A DNA stretch of 6,977 nt from Verrucomicrobiota bacterium (GTDB lineage: Bacteria > Verrucomicrobiota > Verrucomicrobiia > Chthoniobacterales > Terrimicrobiaceae): the NCBI GenBank assembly GCA_026398285.1, contig JAPLTI010000110.1, positions 1 to 6,977 on the forward strand, read 5' to 3'. The translations under genes and the position numbers were made by a program. The notes under the pieces were generated by a model. The model had not been told where the DNA came from, did not search any database, and saw only the letters and a list, made by a program, of their open reading frames with translations. This document shows, one piece after another, positions 1 through 6,224 of this stretch. How positions within the stretch are numbered: position 1 is the stretch's first letter; each line of letters starts with the position of its first letter.

Positions 1-141
1 CGAATCCCGGACATCGAATCCATGCGCTGCCAAACCTCCGCGTGGCAAAACCACCGCAACAACCGCGGCGCTCCCATCAACTGGCGCTTCACAACCGAAG
101 ACGCTCGCGTCAAACTGCTCAGACTTTATCCGAAACTTTAA
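1..141 (+). CDS. IS630-family transposase, C-terminal fragment (5' end outside window)
   Basis: The frame is open from the first base to a TAA at 139-141 and gives 46 residues, including SAWQNHRNN, INWRFTTEDARVKL and the terminal LRLYPKL. The pattern W-(Q)N-x-RNN followed by INW-x-FTT-x-DAR-x-KL-x-RLYP is the characteristic tail of IS630-family (DDE-superfamily) transposases. These enzymes cut and paste the element into TA dinucleotides. The catalytic DDE residues would lie upstream, outside the window, so whether the enzyme is intact cannot be judged. The reading frame ends normally for the family. It lies next to a decayed gene on the opposite strand, which fits an insertion into, or beside, a dispensable locus. 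Family assignment rests on motif recall only. Confidence 0.85.
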   Translation, partial: RIPDIESMRCQTSAWQNHRNNRGAPINWRFTTEDARVKLLRLYPKL

Positions 142-158
142 CTGTTACTGGATACTAG
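1..158 (+). mobile_element. Right end of an IS630-like insertion sequence (boundary approximate)
   Basis: The transposase frame stops at 141, and IS630 elements usually end within a few tens of bases of that stop. The bases after it (CTGTTACTGGATACTAG, 142-158) contain a TA at 153-154 that could be the target-site dinucleotide or part of the terminal repeat. On the minus strand a relic of a different gene becomes recognisable from about 160 onward, so the element probably ends between 142 and 160. The left inverted repeat is outside the window, so the exact junction is not provable here. Confidence 0.4.
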
Positions 159-321
159 TGCCGCCCTGCCATTGTGGGGTTCCAGTTCAGTTGTAGATGG
201 AGAGAAGGGCGTTGGGGTTGCTCTAATGGATGCTGTTGAAGCGAATGAGGACGCCAGTGCTGCTGGTGCCGAGGTCGAGGATGGAGTCGGCGCTGAGGGT
301 CAGTGCTACCACGTTGCCGTT
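145..321 (-). pseudogene. Relic of an autotransporter / PEP-CTERM-type passenger protein, with in-frame stops
   Basis: Reading the minus strand from 321 in one constant frame gives NGNVVALTLSADSILDLGTS, then STGVLIRFNSIH, a TAG stop, SNPNALLSIYN, a TGA stop, and TGTPQWQGGTSIQ before a TAA at 145-147. The order LTLSADSILDLG, then RFN, then a W-NP-ALLSI-NWTGTP-like stretch, then GG is the repeat-like ending seen in many large secreted autotransporter or PEP-CTERM proteins of Verrucomicrobiota. The TGA stands where that pattern has the Trp of NWTG, so a single base change from TGG is the simplest explanation. Homology is preserved without a frameshift, but no start and no long open frame remain. 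It is a dead remnant of a surface protein, lying directly against the IS630 end. The family assignment is recall-based and unverified. Confidence 0.5.
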
Positions 322-365
322 TTAGCCTGCAGCGCGGTGGCGTGAAACTTCAGGAAATACCGAAC

Positions 366-1220
366 TCAGCTCGTGCCTCGCCGCTTCCATTCCGTGGGAC
401 TGCAGCCCATGACTTGCCGGAATTGGCGACTGAAGAAATAGAGGCTTGTGTAGCCGTATTCCTCGGCAATCTGACTGATGTTCAAAGTCGATTCGGTGAA
501 GCGTTGAGCGGCTGAGCGGATGCGTTGGGTGATGAGCCAGCGCTCTGCCGACATGCCGAAGGTGGCGCGGCAGAGGCGGTTCATGTAGTCGCGCGAAAGT
601 TGGAGTTGCCGTGCCATTTCGGAAGTGTCGGGATGAGTGGCGGCGGGAAGCTTTTGCATCCATTCGTTCAGGATTCGAATCTCAGCCGGACTCAATTTTC
701 GTTCGCCTGCTGCTTGAGTGGGTAAGGCCGGATGCTGGAGAAATGTCATGGAAAGCAAACCTGCCAAGGCGCAGCAAAGAGAACGCGAAGGACGCAAGGC
801 GGGCAGGTAGGATTCTTGACGGAGCGCTTCCAACCAAACTGTGCTCAACTGCCCATCACGAGCAACGACGAAGTCGCATTTCAGTGCAAAGGCGACAGAA
901 GTCGAATTTTCCAAACGAAGTCGAAATCGGGTAAGGGAAGTCACCATTGGTTGATCCGACTCCAGACGGAAGGAAGTATCCGGCCCGATCCAAATTGCAT
1001 CACCTGCCTTAAGATCAACACTACGATCTCCCACTTTGGCTTTAACACTTCCTTTTTTGCAGAAGTAAAAAAGATGCTGAGGAATACCCCTCGCTTCCGC
1101 CAACCATCCCTGCCTGGGGCGGAAATCCATTGGTGTCGCGCTCAGTTCAAAATGGAGCGCGTTTTGCTCATTCAGCAAGTGGACGACAAAGCTGTCGGGT
1201 GATACGCGCAATCGCTCCAT
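366..1220 (-). CDS. AraC-family transcriptional regulator
   Basis: A 284-residue protein, the usual size for an AraC-family activator. Residues about 10-115 form a beta-rich, cupin-like sensing region: it contains QHLFYFCKKGSVKAKVGD followed by LKAGDAIWIGP, the typical layout of the sugar-binding arm. Residues about 175-282 are the DNA-binding domain with two helix-turn-helix units. The first is around MARQLQLSRDYMNRLCRATFG (M at residue 202). The second is ISQIAEEYGYTSLYFFSRQFRQ, which ends in the family signature MGCSPTEWKRR. The ATG at 1218-1220 was chosen because the sensing domain is complete from there. The gene is divergent from the enzyme operon and shares a 78-base spacer with it, so it probably controls that operon and itself. 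The ligand is unknown, but a sugar is likely from the neighbours. Confidence 0.9.
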   Translation of the reverse strand: MERLRVSPDSFVVHLLNEQNALHFELSATPMDFRPRQGWLAEARGIPQHLFYFCKKGSVKAKVGDRSVDLKAGDAIWIGPDTSFRLESDQPMVTSLTRFRLRLENSTSVAFALKCDFVVARDGQLSTVWLEALRQESYLPALRPSRSLCCALAGLLSMTFLQHPALPTQAAGERKLSPAEIRILNEWMQKLPAATHPDTSEMARQLQLSRDYMNRLCRATFGMSAERWLITQRIRSAAQRFTESTLNISQIAEEYGYTSLYFFSRQFRQVMGCSPTEWKRRGTS

Positions 1221-1298
1221 GAATCCCGTCCAAAGTGCAAATTTTCTCGCCCTGCGTCCATTCCCAAAATTTGTTAAATATGGGATGAGTGAATCGTC
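1221..1298. promoter_or_regulatory. Divergent promoter/operator region between the AraC gene and the enzyme operon
   Basis: This short spacer must contain the start signals for both the minus-strand regulator and the plus-strand operon. It is AT-richer than its surroundings. It contains an imperfect dyad at 1263-1284, with arms CCCAAAATT and AAATATGGG matching at seven of nine positions. It also contains a pair of AAATTT cores at 1239-1244 and 1267-1272, exactly 28 bases apart; extended, these read CAAATTTT and AAAATTTG, a perfect 8-base inverted pair. TAAATA at 1275-1280 could serve as a -10 element for the operon, but no convincing -35 was found. The sites are plausible targets for the AraC or LacI regulators encoded nearby; binding is inference. 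Confidence 0.45.
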
Positions 1299-3320
1299 AT
1301 GAACGATTCCATTTCCTCAAACGGCACGAAGCTGAATCTCCCGCCTGAATCGGATGCCAATCTTCAAGCTTTGCTGAACCCGCCCGCAATGGGCTTCTGC
1401 AAGGATGGCAAAATGCTCGAAACCCCATTTTCGGTGAATTCCGGGGATGATCTCTGTGGCGGCCTCGGCGAGGCGAGCGGGCTCACCATGAAGCGCAGTC
1501 AGCGCATCGAAACAGGAGCCTTGATTCTCGATATGCGTGCCGAGGCTGCAGCCGACTTTCACAGCATCTCTCTGCGCCAGAGTGTGGATTTCTCGCTTCC
1601 CTCGAGCAGTTATGTGATCGCTCCGGGCGTCGTTTACGACGGCAACCGCTTTCTGGTCTCGCCCCAGCCATACTGTCCGTATTTTCCAACAGAAGGCGTG
1701 ACGCCGGACGGCCCGATCCTCATTGCCGATGTTCCCCGGCTCGCCTCTGCGACCGGCTATAACCTCGAACTGGCCGGCAATGCCCTCACGACTCCTTTTC
1801 TCGGCATTTATGATCCGATCAGCAAAGTCGGCGTGCTGGTGGAAATCCAAATCTACGGCGATTGGGGGGTAAGCGGAGTCACCATCACAACATTGCCCGA
1901 TCAACCGGTTCGCGTCACATTCACCCTCCCAGTGCATCGGCAGCAGCGCTACCGCATTTGCGATTGGGTTGCGGCGGACGAGCCCGGCATGGATCTCGCC
2001 GCGGGCCAGTCGATTGAGGCCCGCTTGCGCATCATCCCGGTGCGTGCGGAAAACATTCCCGCCTTTGTCCACCAGTTGGCTCTTCACAGCTTCGAGGCCC
2101 GCGACAAAGGTCCACTCGAATCGCGTAGAAATCTTGGCAAGAAACTGCGCGAGGCGGCCGACCTCGTGGAGGCGAAATTCGACCGTTTCAACTGGGTCGA
2201 GAGCGAGGGATTTTACCGCACAACGCTCCCGCAAACGAATTCCCCATGGGTCATGCAGAGCGGTTGGTCGGGCGGAGCGGTCACTATGCGCGCGCTGATC
2301 CAGTCGCCTGATGCCACGCGTCGCGAGCGGGCGAAGCGGATGCTTTCTTTCCTCTGCACGGCGGCAACACCCAGCGGGTATTTTCATGGCGTATGGAATG
2401 GCAAACACTGGCTGAGCTTCAATGCCAAGCGCCCGGGCTGCCGCGCCTTCACTCTCGTGCGGCGTCCGCTGGAACTGGGTCGCGATATCCTCCATGCGAT
2501 GAATGTGGTGGAGGCGCGCGGCGAGGCGCTTGAGCCCCTCTGGATCGAGACGGCACGCCGTTTTCTGGACGCCGTGGTGAGCACGGAGCGGCGTTTCGGG
2601 CATCTGGGTTACAGCCTCGATCCGGAAACCGGCGATGTCTTGTGGGGTGACAGCACGGGCGGCGCCTTTGCGTTGGAAGCGCTCGCGCACGGCTATCGGC
2701 GCTTCGGATCTCCGGGCTACCTTCAAACTGCCAAGCGGCTGGCGGCCCATTACCGTGAACACTTTTTGCTTCGAGGATTCACCTGCGGCGGAGTGGGCGA
2801 CGCGCTCATGGCGGTCGACAGCGAGAGCAGTTACGCGCTCATGGCGGGCCTTGTTCATCTCCATGAAATCACACGCGATCCGGTTCACCTTGAGTGGGCG
2901 GTCGAGGCCGCAGATCTGGTGCAAACCTGGACGCTCCTCTACAACGCGAAGTTTCCCGAGGGGACTCCGCTCCAGCGTCTCGGCATCGAGCCGCGTGGGG
3001 CGTATTTTGCGAACATCCAGAACCAGCACGGCGCTCCGGGTATCTATGTCGCCTCCGGCATCGAACTGGCAACCCTGGCGCGCCACACGGGAGACAAGCG
3101 GTTTTTAGAACTGCTCCGCGAGATCACGGGCTGCATCCCGCAGATGGTGGTTAAGCCCGGTCAGGAAGATATCTGGGGAGATCTTCCGGTCGGTTCGTTA
3201 AGCGAGCGTCTCATGACCATGGACGGACTTGAGCCGAACGGACACACACAACCGATCGATACTTTCGGCAATGTCCCCATGATTGCCGCAAATGAACTTC
3301 CTGCCGAACTTTTGGATTAG
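1299..3320 (+). CDS. Putative six-hairpin glycosidase-like protein, family not recognised
   Basis: A 673-residue protein with no signal peptide or membrane segment, so probably cytoplasmic. Residues about 55-260 are beta-rich, with many short alternating stretches such as GVLVEIQIYGDWGVSGVTIT. Residues about 265-640 are helical, with aromatic- and glycine-rich turns: FNWVES (near 297), MQSGWSGGAV (W323), LWGDSTGGAFALEALAHGY (D451), DSESSYALMAGLVHLHEI (D507, E509), and late turns such as NIQNQHGAPGIYVASG. A beta-sandwich followed by a helical toroid is common in glycoside hydrolases and lyases, and acidic residues D451, D507 or E509 could be catalytic. This is fold-level inference; I cannot name a GH family. 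The start is fixed by an in-frame TGA at 1290-1292, with ATG 1299 the first usable codon and only a weak GGGATGAG upstream. It is the first gene of a two-gene unit with the oxidoreductase 24 bases downstream. Confidence 0.6.
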   Translation: MNDSISSNGTKLNLPPESDANLQALLNPPAMGFCKDGKMLETPFSVNSGDDLCGGLGEASGLTMKRSQRIETGALILDMRAEAAADFHSISLRQSVDFSLPSSSYVIAPGVVYDGNRFLVSPQPYCPYFPTEGVTPDGPILIADVPRLASATGYNLELAGNALTTPFLGIYDPISKVGVLVEIQIYGDWGVSGVTITTLPDQPVRVTFTLPVHRQQRYRICDWVAADEPGMDLAAGQSIEARLRIIPVRAENIPAFVHQLALHSFEARDKGPLESRRNLGKKLREAADLVEAKFDRFNWVESEGFYRTTLPQTNSPWVMQSGWSGGAVTMRALIQSPDATRRERAKRMLSFLCTAATPSGYFHGVWNGKHWLSFNAKRPGCRAFTLVRRPLELGRDILHAMNVVEARGEALEPLWIETARRFLDAVVSTERRFGHLGYSLDPETGDVLWGDSTGGAFALEALAHGYRRFGSPGYLQTAKRLAAHYREHFLLRGFTCGGVGDALMAVDSESSYALMAGLVHLHEITRDPVHLEWAVEAADLVQTWTLLYNAKFPEGTPLQRLGIEPRGAYFANIQNQHGAPGIYVASGIELATLARHTGDKRFLELLREITGCIPQMVVKPGQEDIWGDLPVGSLSERLMTMDGLEPNGHTQPIDTFGNVPMIAANELPAELLD

Positions 3321-3344
3321 TCGCTCAACCTCCCCTATCAAATC

Positions 3345-5081
3345 ATGACCACACAAAACACCTCGCAACCCCGCTGCCTCAAAACCAAGCGACTCACGGC
3401 TGATTTCCTTGGAGGCAACGCATCCAGCGAGATCCGCATGCACATTGTCGGCGCCGATTCCCATGGCGGAAAGCCCGGCTGCCGCGAAACCGGCATCCTT
3501 GAGGAATTGCGTCTTGAGGACGCCGTGCGCAACCCACACCGCAGCTACTCGCAATGGGATCTCCTGCTTTACGAGAAGGTCAAAGCCGAATCCAACATCA
3601 CGCTTCTGCTCGATACCACCTGCGTGAGCGCCGAGGTCAGCATAAATGAACAAAGCGAACGCCGCATCACGGCGATCCGTGCCCTGCGCAATTCGACGGA
3701 CGACGAATTTCTCATCGAGGCAAAATGGTTTGCCGACTGCAGTGGCGACGGCCGTCTCGGCGCGGAGGCGGGTGCTGATTTCACCGAAGGCCGCGAGGCA
3801 CGCGCAACCCATGGTGAACCGCTCGCGCCCGAGCAAGCCGACAACAACCGCCTCGGCAGCTCGATCATGTTCATGTCGCGCGAGCATGCGACCCCTCAGG
3901 TTTTCATTCCGCCCAACTGGATTCGCAAGTTCACAAAAGAGGATTTCAAAGGCCATCGCGATATCTTCAGCTACGAATACGGCTACTGGTGGTTCGAGTG
4001 GGGCGGTCACCTCGATACGATCAAGGACAACGAAACCATCCGTCACGAACTGCTGCGCATCGCCCTGGGCGTCTGGGATTATGTGAAAAACTCCGGTGAT
4101 CATCCCGGCTCCGCCAACTATGCTCTTGATTGGGTGGCAGCAATTCCCGGCAAGCGGGAAAGTCGCCGCTTCCTCGGTCGCCATGTGCTTTCGGAGAAGG
4201 ACATCTTCAATCCTGAAGCACGGCCTGATGCCGTTGCCTACGGGGGATGGCCGATCGACCTCCACCCGGTTGAAGGCGTGGACGATCCGGAAAAGCCAGC
4301 CTGCGTGCATCATGGCTTCAAGCACCTCTACAGCATTCCCTATGGCTGCTACTGCTCGCGCAATGTGGAGAACCTCTTCTTCGCCGGACGCAACATCAGC
4401 GCCACCCACATCGCTTTCGGCAGCACCCGCGTCATGGCCACTTGCGCGATCGGCGGTCAGGCCATCGGCACCGCTGCTGCATTGCTCTCTGCAAAAAAAG
4501 CGCGTTCCACCTCCGAACTCGCGACGCCGGAAGGTTTGCACGCCCTGCGCCAACGCCTCCTGCGCGACGATGCGTTCATTCCCGGAGTTCGCCACGAAGA
4601 TGCCGCCGATCTCTCTTCGAGCGCGCGCATCAGCGCCAGTTCGGAATCCTCCGAGGGATCTGCCTCATGCGTGACCGATGGCGTTGCCCGCCACCTCAAA
4701 GCACAATGGGGGCCGTGGTCCGCCGATGAAACCCACTCTTGGAAATCACAAACGCTTCCAGCAACACTTCGCGTGGAACTTCCCGAAACATCCGAGATCA
4801 GTGAAGTTCATGTCACTTTCGACACCGGCCTAGAGCGGGAACTAATGCTCAGCGGCAGCGACAAGTGCTCGAACAAAACGCTCCGCGGCCCGCAACCCGA
4901 GACGGCGAAACACTACCGCCTAATTATCGACGGCAAGGTCGTCGCCGAGGAGTCATTCAACTACCTACGCAAACGCATCCACCGTCTTGAAACAACGCAG
5001 TCCGGGCGGATTGTTGAACTGGAAATCCTCTCCACACACGGCGTGCCTGAGGCCCGGGTCTTCGAAGTCCGCATTGTTTAG
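3345..5081 (+). CDS. FAD-dependent oxidoreductase-family protein lacking the N-terminal dinucleotide-binding motif
   Basis: A 578-residue protein. LGGNASSEIRMHIVGADSHG begins at residue 22. It is followed by RSYSQWDLLLYEKV (from 66), the domain-entry motif WFADCSGDGRLGAEAGAD (128-145), and the C-terminal FAD-pocket segment FFAGRNISATHIAFGSTRV (from 345) continuing into the helix AIGGQAIGTAAAL. These match the FAD_oxidored group of flavoproteins often encoded in polysaccharide and sugar loci. Members normally begin with a beta-strand and GxGxxG about 35-40 residues before LGGNAS. Here only 21 residues precede it (MTTQNTSQPRCLKTKRLTADF), with no such motif. The upstream gene's stop at 3318-3320 is in the same frame, so no extension is possible. 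Residues about 430-578 form an added beta-rich domain (ARISASSE, LPATLRVELPETSEISEVHVTF), resembling discoidin/galactose-binding-like folds. No clear Shine-Dalgarno sequence. It is likely co-transcribed with the preceding gene. Activity is doubtful without the Rossmann segment. Confidence 0.8.
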   Translation: MTTQNTSQPRCLKTKRLTADFLGGNASSEIRMHIVGADSHGGKPGCRETGILEELRLEDAVRNPHRSYSQWDLLLYEKVKAESNITLLLDTTCVSAEVSINEQSERRITAIRALRNSTDDEFLIEAKWFADCSGDGRLGAEAGADFTEGREARATHGEPLAPEQADNNRLGSSIMFMSREHATPQVFIPPNWIRKFTKEDFKGHRDIFSYEYGYWWFEWGGHLDTIKDNETIRHELLRIALGVWDYVKNSGDHPGSANYALDWVAAIPGKRESRRFLGRHVLSEKDIFNPEARPDAVAYGGWPIDLHPVEGVDDPEKPACVHHGFKHLYSIPYGCYCSRNVENLFFAGRNISATHIAFGSTRVMATCAIGGQAIGTAAALLSAKKARSTSELATPEGLHALRQRLLRDDAFIPGVRHEDAADLSSSARISASSESSEGSASCVTDGVARHLKAQWGPWSADETHSWKSQTLPATLRVELPETSEISEVHVTFDTGLERELMLSGSDKCSNKTLRGPQPETAKHYRLIIDGKVVAEESFNYLRKRIHRLETTQSGRIVELEILSTHGVPEARVFEVRIV

Positions 5082-6088
5082 AATCTTAATCTTGTTGTTT
5101 TTCCAACAACCATCCGCGCGTTGAAGAGCGTAAGCGGTGCGTCCTGCCGTAAGCCATGGTGGTTGTTAAGCAATGCGGCGTGCAGCACATCGACGGCACC
5201 AGTGGCGAGATGTTGGGGGCGGTAGTCCATACCGGTCATTCCCTTCACTTCCTTTCCACCGTGCCAGTTGAAGGTGGAAAAACCGAGTTTCTTCGGAATC
5301 GAAAATCCCGCCTCGCACAGGAGGGGCAGATGATTTGGCAGGCCGATTACGACATCGATTTTGTGATCGCGAACCCACGCGCGAAGCACACGCTGAGATG
5401 GCGCATCATCGTGGAAGATCGGCGCTGGCGGTTGTCCGCCCGGCAAAAAAGCGGCCAAGTATCCGGCGCTGAATTGTTGGTTCACGCGGCCATCCGCGCT
5501 TTCAGGGACCCACAAGCCAGGTCGTTGGTAACCGAGTTTTTTCAATTCGCCGACATGGCGCAGCATATCGAGGTATTGATTCGTGCTGACGCGGTGAATG
5601 CCTTCAAGACGCACCGAGTAGCCGATGGTGACAAAGCAGAAAGCATCGGTCGCAACCTCGGGAAATGCCTCATCGTAGCGAATTCTCGGGGCAAGCAGCC
5701 CCCCGCGAATGCCGCGTGAGCGCAAGACGCGCAGCAACGATTCCCATTCGTTCATGGGATCGGAGAGCACGAATTTCTGAGCCTCGTAGCCAAGTTCGTG
5801 CGCGCGCGCTGACATCGATGGCCATGTTGTTTTGAGTGAGTCCTGGCTTTTGGCATCGATGATGCAAGCCATCACGGAGCGGAAATGTTCGGGTTGCACC
5901 CGCGAGCGATAGGCCGCCAGCGCGGCGAGCGCAGGGTCGGGACGATAGCCAAGTTTCTCCGCCAGGTCGCGAATCCGCACCTTAGTCGCCGATGCAATCT
6001 GAGGCGAATCACGCAACGCAAGCGAAACACAGGCCACAGTGACCTCCGCCTTAACGGCAATGTCTTTCAGAGTGATGCGGCGATTCAT
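5078..6088 (-). CDS. LacI-family transcriptional regulator
   Basis: A 336-residue protein, the standard length for LacI/GalR repressors. Residues 5-26 give ITLKDIAVKAEVTVACVSLALR, with its two short helices and the VS-x-AL recognition helix. Residues 35-52 (TKVRIRDLAEKLGYRPDP) are the hinge-proximal part of the family signature. Residues about 65-336 are the periplasmic-binding-protein-like effector domain, with LLRVLRSRGIRGGLLAP, KLGYQRPGLWV and DVVIGLPNHLPLL as alternating beta and alpha segments. TVACVS in place of the commoner TVSRVS is mildly unusual. The ATG at 6086-6088 is right for a complete DNA-binding domain. The gene converges on the oxidoreductase, overlapping it by 4 bases at the stop codons. 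It probably represses the adjacent sugar operon or itself; the effector is not deducible. Confidence 0.92.
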   Translation of the reverse strand: MNRRITLKDIAVKAEVTVACVSLALRDSPQIASATKVRIRDLAEKLGYRPDPALAALAAYRSRVQPEHFRSVMACIIDAKSQDSLKTTWPSMSARAHELGYEAQKFVLSDPMNEWESLLRVLRSRGIRGGLLAPRIRYDEAFPEVATDAFCFVTIGYSVRLEGIHRVSTNQYLDMLRHVGELKKLGYQRPGLWVPESADGRVNQQFSAGYLAAFLPGGQPPAPIFHDDAPSQRVLRAWVRDHKIDVVIGLPNHLPLLCEAGFSIPKKLGFSTFNWHGGKEVKGMTGMDYRPQHLATGAVDVLHAALLNNHHGLRQDAPLTLFNARMVVGKTTRLRF

Positions 6089-6224
6089 AGGTTAACTGAT
6101 TAAGAAAACAAACCCTCGACGAGGCTATTAGCCAAGGCAAGTATCATCACGCCATCAAGGTCATGGCCGCAAGGGCGGCGCACGGAGTAGTTCGAGACCC
6201 GTGTCGCGATTCCCGCCCCTCAGC
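6089..6224. promoter_or_regulatory. Spacer upstream of the LacI gene with candidate operator dyads
   Basis: This is the region between two same-strand regulators, so it holds the promoter of the LacI gene and the 3' flank of the second AraC gene. TTAACTGATTAA at 6092-6103 is a TTAA-N4-TTAA dyad only 3 bases from the LacI start codon, well placed for self-repression. CCTCGACGAGG at 6114-6124 is an 11-base palindrome around a single central base. GCCGCAAGGGCGGC at about 6166-6179 could form a five-pair hairpin but has no T-tract in either direction, so it is not called a terminator. The dyads are seen; operator function is inference. Confidence 0.35.

Noticed and set aside
732..1202. 156-residue plus-strand frame inside the first AraC gene
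   Set aside because: Shadow of the AraC reading frame; no motif and no plausible start context.
1317..3086. 589-residue open frame antisense to the glycosidase-like gene
   Set aside because: It is a mirror of the codon bias of the sense gene: composition is rich in Arg, His and Ala with no domain motif, and the sense frame has coherent fold-like segments plus a defined start and neighbour spacing.
3198..4595. 465-residue open frame antisense to the oxidoreductase
   Set aside because: It overlaps the strongly recognisable flavoprotein motifs on the plus strand and itself shows no recognisable motif; it also runs across the gene junction.
5092..5109. Intrinsic terminator after the oxidoreductase
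   Set aside because: Six-pair AT-rich stem with a T-rich loop but no T-tract after the stem on either strand, and it lies within LacI coding sequence.
5156..5719. 187-residue plus-strand frame inside the LacI gene
   Set aside because: The opposite strand encodes a complete LacI-family protein with clear signatures, so this is a shadow frame.
6166..6179. Terminator hairpin after the right-hand AraC gene
   Set aside because: GCCGC/GCGGC can pair around AAGG, but five pairs with no following T-run on the minus strand is too weak.
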